DNA from: Saccharomonospora cyanea NA-134
GTDB taxonomy: Bacteria; Actinomycetota; Actinomycetes; Mycobacteriales; Pseudonocardiaceae
Direction of reading: 5' to 3'
Length of the DNA stretch: 64,000 bases
NCBI RefSeq assembly: GCF_000244975.1
Contig: NZ_CM001440.1
Coordinates: 2,526,325 to 2,590,324 of the forward strand
Shown piece by piece: positions 51,794 to 61,419 of this stretch; position 1 is the stretch's first letter; each line of letters starts with the position of its first letter. Made by a program: the position numbers and the translations under genes. The notes under the pieces were generated by a model that worked only from the letters and a program-made list of their open reading frames with translations, ran no database searches and was not told the origin of the DNA.

Positions 51794-52180
51794 TCACGCT
51801 GGCACCCCCACAGCGGACCGCTGCGACTCCGCCAGCAGCAGCAGCGACTCCGCCAGCAGCCGCAGCGCCTCCGGGCGCACCCGGTAGTAGATCCAGGTTC
51901 CGCGCCGCTCTCCTTCGATCAGGTCCGCCTTGCGCAGCACCTTCAGGTGGTGCGAGATCGTTGGCCCGGCCAACTCGAACGACCCGGCCACGTCACACAC
52001 GCACGCCTCACCATCGACATGCGAGGCGATCAGCGACAACAGGCGCAACCGCACCGGATCCCCGATCGCCTTGAACGCCCTGGCCAAATCCACGGCCTGT
52101 TTCGCGGTCAACGGCTCGCCCATCACCTGGGTCACGTAGGGCTCGCCGGTATCCGCGACCGGAAACTGTTGTTTAGACAT
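51794..52180 (-). CDS. arsR: ArsR-family regulator 2
   Basis: A 128-residue repressor with the metal site E-A-C-V-C-D-V and the recognition helix P-T-I-S-H-H-L-K-V-L-R, then R-R-G-T-W-I-Y-Y-R-V. The C-V-C type site suits As(III)/Sb(III) sensing. Start at ATG 52180; it diverges from flavoprotein 3 and probably regulates it. No clear repeat could be assigned in the short spacer. Confidence 0.85.
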   Translation of the reverse strand: MSKQQFPVADTGEPYVTQVMGEPLTAKQAVDLARAFKAIGDPVRLRLLSLIASHVDGEACVCDVAGSFELAGPTISHHLKVLRKADLIEGERRGTWIYYRVRPEALRLLAESLLLLAESQRSAVGVPA

Positions 52181-52369
52181 GACTCTAATTTGACAGGAAT
52201 CGAAGCATTGAGACAAGCTCGGGCAGCGGCATCGGAGCGTGTCGTCGGCCACCCGGGTGCCGAAACGACACGATTGCTTGCGACGGCGCCCCCGACTGCC
52301 GGCCGCCAGCCATGCCGCACCCGACATCACCCCGCACGGCGTGTCGCCACCAAAAACAAGGATGTGTTT

Positions 52370-53485
52370 GTGCCTGCAATGAGACCGTCCACCACGTCGA
52401 CCGAGCCGAACCAGCACTACGACGTCGTGGTGATCGGCGGCGGACAGGCCGGATTGGCCGCAGGCTACTTCCTACGGCGAACCGGCCTGAACTTCGTCAT
52501 CCTCGACGACCAGCAACAACCAGGCGGCGCGTGGCAGCACTACTGGGACTCGCTGCGCCTGTTCTCCCCAGCGGAATACAGCCCCCTGCCGGGATGGTGG
52601 ATGCCCCCACAACCCGGCGAGGACTTCCCCACCGCCGAACACGTCGTGGCCTACCTCACCGCCTACGAACAGCGCTACCAGCTTCCCGTGCACCGGCCGG
52701 TCCGCGTTCAGACCGTGCACCAGGCAGGGAAGTGGCTGGCAGTCCACAGCAGCCAGGGCGTGTTCAACGCCCGGGCCGTGATCAGTGCCACAGGCACCTG
52801 GGCCGCGCCCCACCAACCGTCCCTGCCGGGACAGCAGCGATACACCGGCCAGCAACTGCACACTGTCGACTACCGCTCGCCCCAGCACTTCACCGGACAG
52901 CGAGTGGTCGTCGTGGGCGGCGGGAACTCCGCCGCCCAAATCCTGGCCGACATCTCCACCGTCGCCGACACAACCTGGGTGACCCGCCGCCCACCACGGT
53001 TCATGCCCGACGACGTGGACGGCCGAGTGCTCTTCGACGTCGCCACCCAGCGCGAAGCAGCCCGTCGCGCGGGCATCCCCGACACCGGCGGAGCCAGCAG
53101 TCTCGGCGACATCGTGATGGTGCCCAGCGTGCGCGACGCCCGCGACCGCGGCGTCCTACATGCCCACCCGATGTTCGACTCCCTCACCGAGCACGGGATC
53201 GCCTACAGCGACGGCACCGAACTGGCCTGCGATGCGATCATCTGGTGCACCGGCTTCCGCCCCCACCTCACACACCTCGCGCCCCTCGGCCTCGGCCAGG
53301 ACGGCGATGTCCCGCTCACCGAGGGCACCCGCTCAATCAATGAGCCCCGCCTGCACCTCCTCGGCTACGGAGACTGGACCGGGTGGGCCTCCGCCACCCT
53401 CGTCGGCGCCGGCCGCACCGCCAAAGCCGCCGTCAACCACCTCACCGACCAACTCCACGACCGGCAAACAGTGAATTCGACCTGA
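52370..53485 (+). CDS. ArsO-like flavin monooxygenase (flavoprotein 3)
   Basis: A 371-residue flavoprotein. V-V-V-I-G-G-G-Q-A-G-L-A-A-G-Y (FAD), Y-W-D-S-L-R-L-F-S-P-A, V-V-V-G-G-G-N-S-A-A-Q (NADPH) and I-W-C-T-G-F-R-P-H. It is paralogous to flavoprotein 2 but has extra sequence around G-G-A-S-S-L-G-D-I-V-M-V-P. GTG 52370 has AAGGA 7 bases before it; ATG 52379 is the alternative. Divergent from arsR 2. Confidence 0.85.
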   Translation: MPAMRPSTTSTEPNQHYDVVVIGGGQAGLAAGYFLRRTGLNFVILDDQQQPGGAWQHYWDSLRLFSPAEYSPLPGWWMPPQPGEDFPTAEHVVAYLTAYEQRYQLPVHRPVRVQTVHQAGKWLAVHSSQGVFNARAVISATGTWAAPHQPSLPGQQRYTGQQLHTVDYRSPQHFTGQRVVVVGGGNSAAQILADISTVADTTWVTRRPPRFMPDDVDGRVLFDVATQREAARRAGIPDTGGASSLGDIVMVPSVRDARDRGVLHAHPMFDSLTEHGIAYSDGTELACDAIIWCTGFRPHLTHLAPLGLGQDGDVPLTEGTRSINEPRLHLLGYGDWTGWASATLVGAGRTAKAAVNHLTDQLHDRQTVNST

Positions 53486-53685
53486 CCCCGTCAGTGTTGG
53501 CCCGGGCCGTGCACTGGTACCGCCCGCACGCCGTGAGCGGTTAGGGGCTTAAGGAATATCAGAACTGTAATTCTTTGACCGGTGATCCGGCTGGGTCGGG
53601 TTGCTGCCAGGCTGTCGCTGGCACTTGGGCATAAACCCACATCGGAACTGGCGCTAAGCCCTCGACCACCTGAGCTGCTCGTTGA

Positions 53686-53928
53686 CCGGGGCATGAGCGG
53701 ATTCGGGCGTGGATCGCGGGGCTGCACTGCTCGCTGTGCACCGGCACGATCGAGAAGGCCTTGGGCCGGCTGGAGGGTGTGGGCACGGTGGCGGTGAGCG
53801 AGCAGGTCCTGGTCGACTACGACCCCGACATTGCCGAGCCCGAACAGATCTTGGGCACGCTGCGCGAGATCAGAGCCCTGGCCGCACGGCACGACGTCGC
53901 GCGCCACCATCGCGAACCACCGCGCTGA
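53686..53928 (+). pseudogene. Heavy-metal-associated (HMA) domain remnant
   Basis: A reading frame without any in-frame ATG/GTG/TTG before the domain: I-R-A-W-I-A-G-L-H-C-S-L-C-T-G-T-I-E-K-A-L, then V-L-V-D-Y-D-P and L-G-T-L-R-E-I. C-S-L-C is the CxxC metal site. The start is lost and a few residues seem missing before E-Q-V-L-V, so it is probably a broken metal-binding protein gene. The preceding 53486-53685 has no clear gene. Confidence 0.55.
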
Positions 53929-53953
53929 TCGAACGCGTGCTGGTAGGTGGCCG

Positions 53954-56900
53954 TCAGGAACCTTTCTTCGCGGTGACGCGCTGCCGCACCCGGTGCGGCG
54001 CGGTGACGGTCGGCGCTGCGGCCGCGGTGATGTCGCCGGGGAACAGTGCACCCGGCACCAGGTCGAGCGTGGTGACCGGCATGGCGTCTGGCGGGGACAG
54101 GTCCAGCACCCAGTCGCCGAACCGGCGGATGGTGTGGGTGATGTAGGGGGAGATGGTGGCCAGATCGTCGGGGTCGATCGGGTGCCCGTCGCCAGCGAGG
54201 GCGTTGGCCGCGGCGGTGATGTCGCAGGCGTTGGAGTAGATCACGCAGTTCGCGAGCAGCTCGTTGAACTTGATGATCTTCTCCTGGTAGTCCGGGTCGT
54301 TGCGCCCGATTGCCTCGCCGCCGAAGCGCAGCCACGCGGAGAACCCGTGGAACGCCTCGGCCTTGTTGGTGATCGCGGTGATCTGCTCGCGCAGCTGCGC
54401 GTCGGCGAGGAATCGCAGCAGCGTGATCGTGCGGATCACCCGGCCCAGCTCGCGGAACGCCCGGTAGAGGCGGTTCTTGCGGGAGTTGTTGCCCAATCGG
54501 CGCAGCAGCGTCACCGACGACAGGCGTCCCTCTCTGATCGAGATCGCGGTGCGCAGCAGGTCGGTCCAGTGCGTCTCGATCAGTCCCCAGTCGATCACGT
54601 TGTCGCCGAACAGCGAGTCGATGTGCTCGAAGCGCGCGTCCGCGCTGGGCCGGTAGAAGTTCAGATCCGCCCAGTTGCGGATGCGTGGGAGCAGGTCGAA
54701 TCCCAGCAGCGCCGCGAGTCCGAAGACCGGCAGCGACTGGCCTTGGGTGTCGGCGTGGATCGTGTCGGGCTGGATGTCGGAGTCGTTGCGCAGCAGACCT
54801 TCGATGATGTAGACGGCCTCCCACACCCCACACGGAATGAAGCGCGAGAACAGGGCGATGTAGGTGTCGGAGATGTGCCGGTAGGCGATCCCGCCGTACC
54901 CGCCGTAGCGGATGTGGGACTCGGCGAGGATGTTGTTCTCCCACGTCTCCACCTGCGACCCGTCCACCGCCACCGCCCGGCCGTCCCCCCACATCCCGGC
55001 GACGTCGAGCTTTGCGAACTCGTTGATCACATCGGTGGACGCGGCGTCGATCTTGGCGCAGGTGGTGTGCTTGTTCGCCGCGATCGACAACTCATGCGTC
55101 GACACCTGGCCGCGCATGTGCCGCGCGACCTGCGCTGGGCCGAGCAGCGTGCCGTTGGCGAACACGGTCAACACGTAGCGGGCCATCGCGTCGCGGATCT
55201 TCGGGTCCGAGCCCGATGCCGGCCCGAAGTGTCGGGGCCAGCCGACCAGGTATGCGGTGCGGGCCAGGATGTCCAGCAGGCCGCGTTCGGGCAGCCGCTG
55301 GTGGATCGACTCCTCCAGCGCCAGCGCGGACGGGCGCCGGTCGGCGCCCTTGCGGCGGCGCAGGACCGGGCGGCCGTCGGCGAAGGACAGGTCGGTGTTG
55401 TGCGGGAACCCGGCGTCCACCACCGCGGCGATGTCGCCCAGCGCCGCCCGGTAGTGCGCCGTGAGCTCCTTCGGGTCCGAGGGGATCCCGGCCTGGCCGC
55501 AGAACTGCTCGGCCAGCGGCGCGCACTCGTCCCAGGACATCAGCTGCGCGTGCAGGTTGGCGTAGGAGTTGGCGCCGACCACGGCGATGTCCCCGGAGCG
55601 CAGCTCGGAGGCGAGGTAGGAGAACACGCACACCTCCAGGTGGCGGCGCACCAGCTTGCCCGGCCGGTCCTTGACCACCAGGATCTTGCGCCACGCCTCG
55701 GTGACGAAGTCGATGTCGATCGCCACCGTCACCGCATCCTCCCCGCGGCAGACCGTCACCTTCTCCGGGACGTACTCACCGGTACGACCCCGAATCGCGC
55801 GCAGGAACTCCACCGCGTCGGCCACGCTGTGATCCGCGCTGGTCGCCTCCAATTCCAGCGTGTCGAGCAGGGTGAACAGTGCCGAGCGGTGACTCCTGTA
55901 GAACTGCTCCAGCAGCGGCAGATAATTGTTGCCGTGATGCGCCGACACCACCTCGTGCGCCGCCGACAGCTGCTCCACCCCACCCGCATCCGCCAGCGTC
56001 TTCAGCAGCAGACGCCCGACCCGCTCGGCCACCCCGGCCGCGGGCTCCGGCGAGACCGTGCCGTCTTCGGTCACTGCGGTGGCTTCCCGGGCGCCAGCCA
56101 GGACGTCGCCGAACACGTCCAGCAGCCGCTCGGACTCGGCTCGGTGCTGTTCGTGCAGCTCGACCAGCCGCTCCCTGCCCTTCTTGTGGAGCACGGCCAT
56201 CCGCTTGCAGAACATCGTCGCGACCTCGTCCCGAGCCGTGGTCCGGCACTCGTGGATCAAACTCGCCAACAACGTCAGCCGCTTCGCCTCGCCGATATCC
56301 CGCATGTCCCCGACATCGGTCACCCGAGCCTCACCGGCGAAGTGCGCAAGCTTCGTCGCCGGGATCCCGTCCAGCCACCGTTCGGTCGGACCGAGCGCGT
56401 CCAGCTCCTGCAAGTGGGCCAGACGCAACTTGAACTTGCCCAGCGTCGCCGCCTTCGCCGACGTCTTCAGCCGGTCGAACTCGCTGCGCCGCGACGTCGG
56501 ATCCAGCCACAACAACCGCCCCAGCCGGGCCTTGCCGGCCAAGTCGATCCGCGGCGCGACCATCGCGTACAGCGCGGTGTTCGTCTCCGCCCGGATCGCC
56601 GCGGCCATCCGGTCCAGCGTCGAGAACCCAGGCAGCTCGCACCCTGCCCGGACCAGCTCCTCCAACGCCACATTGATCAGGTCAGCCGGGTTATCCTTCG
56701 TCGTGACCGCCTTGCGGATCGCCTCCCCGGCGACCCGCCGCGCCCTGGCCGCGTCATACTTCACCCCCACGAACGAGCGGACCAGCCCCCGGTGCCACTT
56801 CGCCGTCCGATCCGCATCATGCTCCAGAACCACCTCGGTAGCGAGCTCGAGCACCCCACGCACGTGCTCGACCACCACCGACGGGACCTCATCCAGCTTC

Positions 56901-57085
56901 GGGAAATACCCCAGCCGCTGATACGACTTCAACCACACCAGCAGCGCCAGCAAATGCGGATCGTTCTGCGTCTTCTCCCGCGCCCAAGTGATCTCGCCGA
57001 TCGTCGGCGTGAACGCCTCAGCCAGCTCCCGAGCAGGAACCACCCGCTTGAACCGCGGATACGCGGTGCGATCGATCGCCGCCAA
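53954..57085 (-). CDS. tnpA: Tn3-family transposase
   Basis: A 1043-residue DDE transposase, full length for the family. The catalytic triad is visible in V-A-V-D-G-S-Q near residue 706, H-A-D-T-Q-G-Q-S near 777 and N-K-A-E-A-F-H-G near 907. No resolvase or 38-base ends could be identified beside it; the closest resolvase is at 60219. It borders the arsenic island and may have carried part of it. Confidence 0.92.
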   Translation of the reverse strand: MAAIDRTAYPRFKRVVPARELAEAFTPTIGEITWAREKTQNDPHLLALLVWLKSYQRLGYFPKLDEVPSVVVEHVRGVLELATEVVLEHDADRTAKWHRGLVRSFVGVKYDAARARRVAGEAIRKAVTTKDNPADLINVALEELVRAGCELPGFSTLDRMAAAIRAETNTALYAMVAPRIDLAGKARLGRLLWLDPTSRRSEFDRLKTSAKAATLGKFKLRLAHLQELDALGPTERWLDGIPATKLAHFAGEARVTDVGDMRDIGEAKRLTLLASLIHECRTTARDEVATMFCKRMAVLHKKGRERLVELHEQHRAESERLLDVFGDVLAGAREATAVTEDGTVSPEPAAGVAERVGRLLLKTLADAGGVEQLSAAHEVVSAHHGNNYLPLLEQFYRSHRSALFTLLDTLELEATSADHSVADAVEFLRAIRGRTGEYVPEKVTVCRGEDAVTVAIDIDFVTEAWRKILVVKDRPGKLVRRHLEVCVFSYLASELRSGDIAVVGANSYANLHAQLMSWDECAPLAEQFCGQAGIPSDPKELTAHYRAALGDIAAVVDAGFPHNTDLSFADGRPVLRRRKGADRRPSALALEESIHQRLPERGLLDILARTAYLVGWPRHFGPASGSDPKIRDAMARYVLTVFANGTLLGPAQVARHMRGQVSTHELSIAANKHTTCAKIDAASTDVINEFAKLDVAGMWGDGRAVAVDGSQVETWENNILAESHIRYGGYGGIAYRHISDTYIALFSRFIPCGVWEAVYIIEGLLRNDSDIQPDTIHADTQGQSLPVFGLAALLGFDLLPRIRNWADLNFYRPSADARFEHIDSLFGDNVIDWGLIETHWTDLLRTAISIREGRLSSVTLLRRLGNNSRKNRLYRAFRELGRVIRTITLLRFLADAQLREQITAITNKAEAFHGFSAWLRFGGEAIGRNDPDYQEKIIKFNELLANCVIYSNACDITAAANALAGDGHPIDPDDLATISPYITHTIRRFGDWVLDLSPPDAMPVTTLDLVPGALFPGDITAAAAPTVTAPHRVRQRVTAKKGS

Positions 57086-57303
57086 CGCCCAGACCCCGAA
57101 CCGAAACCAACGTGACCCAGCGCACCCTAGCCAGCACCCACAACACCCGGCCGCCCGGGCTCTCTACCGTTATCTACCCGGCTCTACCGACACGGAGACC
57201 TCGCCCAGTCGCCACGCCCGCTCACTCGACGACCAGCAGGTTCAAAAGCTCATTGCCCCTTTCGCGCGTATCCCGGTGGCACCCCAAGGGGGGGCGGAAG
57301 ACG

Positions 57304-58260
57304 ATGACTCTTCGTCGGTTCGAGTATGCCCTGGCTGTGGCCGACGCCGGATCGGTGACGGCAGCGGCGGAGTTGTTGCATGTCGCCCAACCGTCGGTGT
57401 CCCAGCAGATTCGCGGCCTGGAGCGGGAACTCGGTGTGACGCTGTTCGCCCGCACACCGACCGGGCTGGTGCCCACCGCGGTCGGTCGCGCGTTCCTGCG
57501 GGACGCGGAGGTCGCGGTGAGGGCGGCGCGGCGGGCGAAGGCGACGGCGCAGGCCGGTGCCGACGAGCTGGAGGGCGAGCTGGTGGTCGCGGCGCAGATG
57601 GGCCTGGGCACGCGGCAGCTTCCGGGCGCACTGAGCGCGTTGCGTCGCCGTTTCCCGCGATTGGAGATCACCGTGTTCGAGGAGGCGAATCCCGCCGAGC
57701 TGGAGCGGCTGGCGCGCCGGGGCGTGGTGGACCTGGGACTGATGGCCGGGCCGTGCAAGGGGGATCTGTACGTGGGTCACCACCTGGGCGACGAGGAGTT
57801 CGTCGTGGTGATGAGTCCCGAGCGCGCGCAGCTCGCCGGGGACCGGGTCGAGCTGCGCGTGTTGGAGCGGGAGCCGTGGATCAGGTTCGACCACGACAGT
57901 GCGCTCGACGGTGTGCTTCGGGATGTGTTGTGGGGCAACGCGTTGGCTCCGACCACGGTCGCCCGCGTGTCGCAGACGGCGACGGCGGTGCGCTGGGCCG
58001 CTCACGGCCTGGGGATTACGCTCGTTCCGACCTCGGCGGTGCCTCCCGGGTTCGAACACCTCACTCGTCCCGTTTTCCCCGCCGTCTCCATGCCCACCGT
58101 CGCCGCGGTCCGGCCCGGGGCGGGGCCGGCGGAAACGGCCTTGCTCGAATTCCTGCGTCAAGAGGCCTGGCACTACACCGGATTTTCGAGCAACGGGTCA
58201 GCGCCTACTCACAACTGGGTGGTTCCTCCGTCCACGACCAGCTCGGCGCCCGCGGTGTAA
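57304..58260 (+). CDS. LysR-family transcriptional regulator
   Basis: A 318-residue regulator. Winged helix-turn-helix at residues 5-60 (M-T-L-R-R-F-E-Y-A-L-A-V-A-D-A-G-S-V-T-A-A-A, S-Q-Q-I-R-G-L-E-R-E-L-G), then a periplasmic-binding-fold effector domain. It is convergent with the SDR gene and overlaps it by 52 bases, so its last few residues are unusual. It probably controls the two SDR genes through the palindrome at 59949. Confidence 0.88.
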   Translation: MTLRRFEYALAVADAGSVTAAAELLHVAQPSVSQQIRGLERELGVTLFARTPTGLVPTAVGRAFLRDAEVAVRAARRAKATAQAGADELEGELVVAAQMGLGTRQLPGALSALRRRFPRLEITVFEEANPAELERLARRGVVDLGLMAGPCKGDLYVGHHLGDEEFVVVMSPERAQLAGDRVELRVLEREPWIRFDHDSALDGVLRDVLWGNALAPTTVARVSQTATAVRWAAHGLGITLVPTSAVPPGFEHLTRPVFPAVSMPTVAAVRPGAGPAETALLEFLRQEAWHYTGFSSNGSAPTHNWVVPPSTTSSAPAV

Positions 58261-58955
58261 GTGGCGTCGAAAGCCAAGAACGCTACCGCCTTGGCGACTT
58301 CCTCCGGAGTCCCGAATCGACGCATGGGGTTCTCCGCGACCCGTTCTGCCTTGAACCGGTCTGCCGCCTCTTTGGTCATGGTGTTTTCCAGAATTCCCGT
58401 GTCGACCGGACCGGGGCTGATCGCGTTGACGCGGATTCCGCGCGGAAGAAGCTCGCGGGAGAGGCTGCGGGCGAACGAGCGCAGCGCTGCCTTCCCGGCC
58501 GCGTAGACGCTGGCCTCCGGCATGCCCATGACGTTCGCGGCCGAGGTGGTCAGAACGACGCCGGCGCCCGTGCTCAGCAGCGGGGCGATCTTCTGCACGG
58601 TGAAGAAGGCACCCTTGACGTTGACCGCGAACGACTCGTCGTACACCTCCTCGGTCATCGAGGCGAAAGGCATGGCGCCCGTGATGCCCGCGTTGACGAA
58701 CAGCGCATCCACCGTGCCGAGGTGGTCTCGTACGTGGGCAGCCAGAGCGTCCAGGTCGGGTAGTGAGGCCACGTCGCCCCGGACGGCCAGCGCGTTCTTG
58801 CCGAGTCGCTGTGTGGCGGCGTCGAGTGTGGTCTGGGAACGGCCGGTGATCACCACGCGGGCTCCGGCGTCCACCAGCAGCTTCGCCGTCGCGAAACCTA
58901 TGCCGCTGCTGCCGCCCGTGATCACTGCGTTCTTGCCGCTGTACGTGTCGTTCAT
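58209..58955 (-). CDS. Short-chain dehydrogenase/reductase 1
   Basis: A 248-residue oxidoreductase. The Rossmann motif T-G-G-S-S-G-I-G-F near residue 13, N-A-G-I-T and the catalytic Y-A-A-G-K-A-A-L (Tyr-x-x-x-Lys) are present; R-G-D-V-A-S follows the second strand. It is likely NADP-dependent (V-I-T-G-R-S before the acidic position). The substrate is unknown. It lies 58 bases downstream of SDR 2. Confidence 0.9.
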   Translation of the reverse strand: MNDTYSGKNAVITGGSSGIGFATAKLLVDAGARVVITGRSQTTLDAATQRLGKNALAVRGDVASLPDLDALAAHVRDHLGTVDALFVNAGITGAMPFASMTEEVYDESFAVNVKGAFFTVQKIAPLLSTGAGVVLTTSAANVMGMPEASVYAAGKAALRSFARSLSRELLPRGIRVNAISPGPVDTGILENTMTKEAADRFKAERVAENPMRRFGTPEEVAKAVAFLAFDATYTAGAELVVDGGTTQL

Positions 58956-59013
58956 TTCCGATACCCTCACTTCGTCATTTCCTCGTTCAGCTCCTGCTTT
59001 CACCTCGTCGGCG

Positions 59014-59784
59014 TCACCCCACGGGGAACTCGCCGCCGTCCACGGCAAGGTTCCTCCCGGTCAGCCAGCTCGCCCGGTCCGATACCAGGAACAGCACCGC
59101 GTCGGCGATGTCGTCGGGCCGACCGTCGCGTCCCAGCGGAGGGGACGTGTCGTCCTGGCTCGGTCCCTCGGCCAGGCTCGCCCACTGTTTCCGCGTTGCC
59201 TTCCCGCCGGGGGTGGTGGTCCTGCCGGGAGACACCGCGTTGACCCGGACTCCGAACGGGGCCAGTTCCAGAGCCAGTCCCCGGCTGTAGTTCTGCAGCG
59301 CCGCTTTCGCCGCCGTGTAGTGGAGGAACGCTGGTGCGGAGGTGGGGACGGCGACCGTGGAGACGTGCACGACCGCACCCGAACGCCGCTCACGCATCTC
59401 CGGAGTCAACAGCGCGTCCAGTCGCACCGACGCCAGATAGTTCAGGTCCAGCTGGTCCTGCCACTCCTCGTCGGGGATGTCCCAGGCGTTCCGGAAGGGC
59501 CGCGCTCCACCCGCGTTGTTGACCAGGATGTCCACTCCGCCGAGCGCCTCCTGCGCGGCCTCGGCCACTGCTTTCACGCCGGTCCGTGTCCGCACATCGG
59601 CCTCCACGAAGGCGGCGCCCTCCGGCACCGCGCTCGTCTTCGACCGGGCGGTCGTGAGTACCTCGGCTCCCGCGTCCAGGAACTGGCGCACGATCGCCGC
59701 ACCGATTCCGCGCGAACCGCCCGTGACCAAAACCCGCTTTCCGGTGAATCCTCGCGCTCCTGAATCATTCTCAGCCGTGGCCAT
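59014..59784 (-). CDS. Short-chain dehydrogenase/reductase 2
   Basis: A 256-residue oxidoreductase with T-G-G-S-R-G-I-G near residue 20, N-N-A-G-G-A and Y-T-A-A-K-A-A-L. P-G-R-T-T-T-P follows the active-site helix as in classical SDRs. First gene of the two-gene operon. Start at ATG 59784. Confidence 0.9.
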   Translation of the reverse strand: MATAENDSGARGFTGKRVLVTGGSRGIGAAIVRQFLDAGAEVLTTARSKTSAVPEGAAFVEADVRTRTGVKAVAEAAQEALGGVDILVNNAGGARPFRNAWDIPDEEWQDQLDLNYLASVRLDALLTPEMRERRSGAVVHVSTVAVPTSAPAFLHYTAAKAALQNYSRGLALELAPFGVRVNAVSPGRTTTPGGKATRKQWASLAEGPSQDDTSPPLGRDGRPDDIADAVLFLVSDRASWLTGRNLAVDGGEFPVG

Positions 59785-59948
59785 TTCGCTTTCCCTCTCA
59801 ATTGCCCTGCCGGGCCGCTCGACCGTAAAAGGGCGATGTGCGCGGGGTGTTGGTTCCAGGGAACCGCGGTACACGTCTCGCCTCGTCTAGCTGTTTTCAC
59901 CGTAGGTTCGGGAAGGATTGAGAGGCAAAGACGAAAAATGAGCAGGCG

Positions 59949-59967
59949 CCATAGGGGTTGCCTATGG
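59949..59967. promoter_or_regulatory. LysR-type operator candidate
   Basis: CCATAGG-GGTTG-CCTATGG, a perfect 7+7 inverted repeat containing ATAG-N7-CTAT, which is the T-N11-A format of LysR boxes. It is 165 bases upstream of the SDR operon. The rest of 59785-60218 shows no gene. Confidence 0.55.
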
Positions 59968-60218
59968 AAAGCCGGTGGCCAGGTGGTGCGCAGCAGGACT
60001 GGTCGCGGACGGACCTGTCGTTCGGCTCCAGCAGGCGAGCCGAACGAGGTGGCATCCGGCCGACGTGCGAGGCGAGACCGGAACCTGGTCATACCTGCGG
60101 CATCCGCGTCTTCGGGTGGCACACCGGCGTCCTTGACCAGGGTGTCGCCCATACAGCGGCCTCGGGGAACAACGGAACAGCCGTTAGCGCTAAGTGCTCC
60201 CGAGCCGCCGAAGCCGAG

Positions 60219-61220
60219 TCACTGTACGGGCTGTGACTCGGTCCGGGGTTCGGGAACGTTTTCGGTCTGGAGGGCAGCGAAGTCGGCGTGGGCCTGTTCG
60301 ACGGCTTCTGGGTACGCCTCGCGCTTGGCGTGCTCGGCGAGCGCCCGGTAGATGCTCGCCACCGAGGGGTTCTGTCCCTTGCGCTTGCCGATGGGGATGA
60401 TCAGGTCGGGCTGGATCTGCTCGACGGATTCGCCGCCCGCGCGGCGCCGCAGCACGGTGTGGAGCATGTCGTCGGTGATGACGGGCGGCCGGCCGCCGTG
60501 CTTGCCCTTGCGGGCCGCGGTGTCGAGTCCCTCCAGGGTCGACTCCCGGATGTTCTCCCGCTCGGTCTCCGCCATCGCCGCGAAGAACGCGAACAGCACC
60601 TTCCCCGGCCCGGTGGGGTCGTAGATGCCGGGCAGGGGCCCGGCGAGCATCTCCAGGACCAGGCCGTGCGCGGTGAGGTGGTCGGCGAGCGCGGTCAGCT
60701 CGGCAGCGTCGCGGCCGAGGCGCTTCATCTCGTACACGGTGAAGATGACCCGGCAGTGCGGGGCGTGCGCCTTGACCTCCCGCGCCGTACGGAGGGCCTC
60801 CTCGAACTTCGGGCGGACCCGCACCCGGGTGCTGATCTTCTCGCTGAAAATCTTGTCCCTCGGGATGCCGTGCTTGCTGAGCGCGTCGAGCTGGGAGTCG
60901 AGTTCCTGCCCGAGGGTCGAGCACCTCGCGTACCCGATGCGGATGTCCGCGCTCGGCAGGTCTGGGTCGATCGGCGTCGGCGGTGGGGTGCCCGGCCGCC
61001 AAGGTCGGCCCGGTCTGCGGTCGGCGGGGGTCGGCACCCGCAACGCCTTCTTCAGCCGGGACACCATCGTGAAGCGGCGGGTGTGGTAGGCGGAGGCGAC
61101 CGCGCCACCGCGCGAGCGGCACGGCGAGCCGGGCTGCGCGTCACACTTCGGACAGGCGTGCTGTTCGACGTCGTCCGCGTCCGACCGGTCGGTCGGGGAA
61201 GGCTGCTGAGGGGCCGTCAT
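60219..61220 (-). CDS. Serine recombinase/resolvase with N-terminal zinc finger
   Basis: A 333-residue site-specific recombinase. Residues about 20-45 carry a C-P-K-C...C-R-S-R zinc-finger-like motif; the resolvase domain starts I-G-Y-A-R-C-S-T-L-G-Q-E near residue 92, with the nucleophilic Ser. The C-terminal HTH has P-S-V-A-S-I-Y-R-A-L. It resembles streptomycete transposon resolvases. Start at ATG 61220. A fragment of a relative lies at 41812. Confidence 0.85.
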   Translation of the reverse strand: MTAPQQPSPTDRSDADDVEQHACPKCDAQPGSPCRSRGGAVASAYHTRRFTMVSRLKKALRVPTPADRRPGRPWRPGTPPPTPIDPDLPSADIRIGYARCSTLGQELDSQLDALSKHGIPRDKIFSEKISTRVRVRPKFEEALRTAREVKAHAPHCRVIFTVYEMKRLGRDAAELTALADHLTAHGLVLEMLAGPLPGIYDPTGPGKVLFAFFAAMAETERENIRESTLEGLDTAARKGKHGGRPPVITDDMLHTVLRRRAGGESVEQIQPDLIIPIGKRKGQNPSVASIYRALAEHAKREAYPEAVEQAHADFAALQTENVPEPRTESQPVQ

Positions 61221-61384
61221 GGAACCGGATTTTCGCACAATGCAAGTCTCAGAAGGGGGCCCGTCCCGCTTTTGATTGAGAACGGGTTCTGGGAACGAAT
61301 CCGGGTCCGGCGAGGCTTCGGTGGCCTGCTGTTGATCTTGCTCGCGCAAAGGACCGTTTGTGAGAACAATTGGAGCTGTCCGTG

Positions 61385-61412
61385 TCCTGCCCCGTTAGCG
61401 GCCGGGGCAGGA
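61385..61412 (-). terminator. Hairpin after MFS gene
   Basis: TCCTGCCCCG (61385-61394) pairs with CGGGGCAGGA (61403-61412) round an 8-base loop, just beyond the minus-strand MFS stop. Confidence 0.65.
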
Positions 61413-61419
61413 TGCTCGT

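Noticed and set aside
51560-53485. Start of flavoprotein 3 at 51560 (641 residues)
   Set aside because: The extra N-terminus is antisense to arsR 2 and the Tn3 remnant; GTG 52370 has a proper RBS.
53540-53575. Possible Tn3 end around an AT-rich AGAACTGTAATTCT motif
   Set aside because: No matching inverted copy was found at 57086-57303 or elsewhere, so it is not called a transposon end.
53831-57115. 1094-residue open frame on the plus strand
   Set aside because: It is antisense to the Tn3 transposase and has the Arg/Pro/Gln composition typical of shadow frames in GC-rich DNA.
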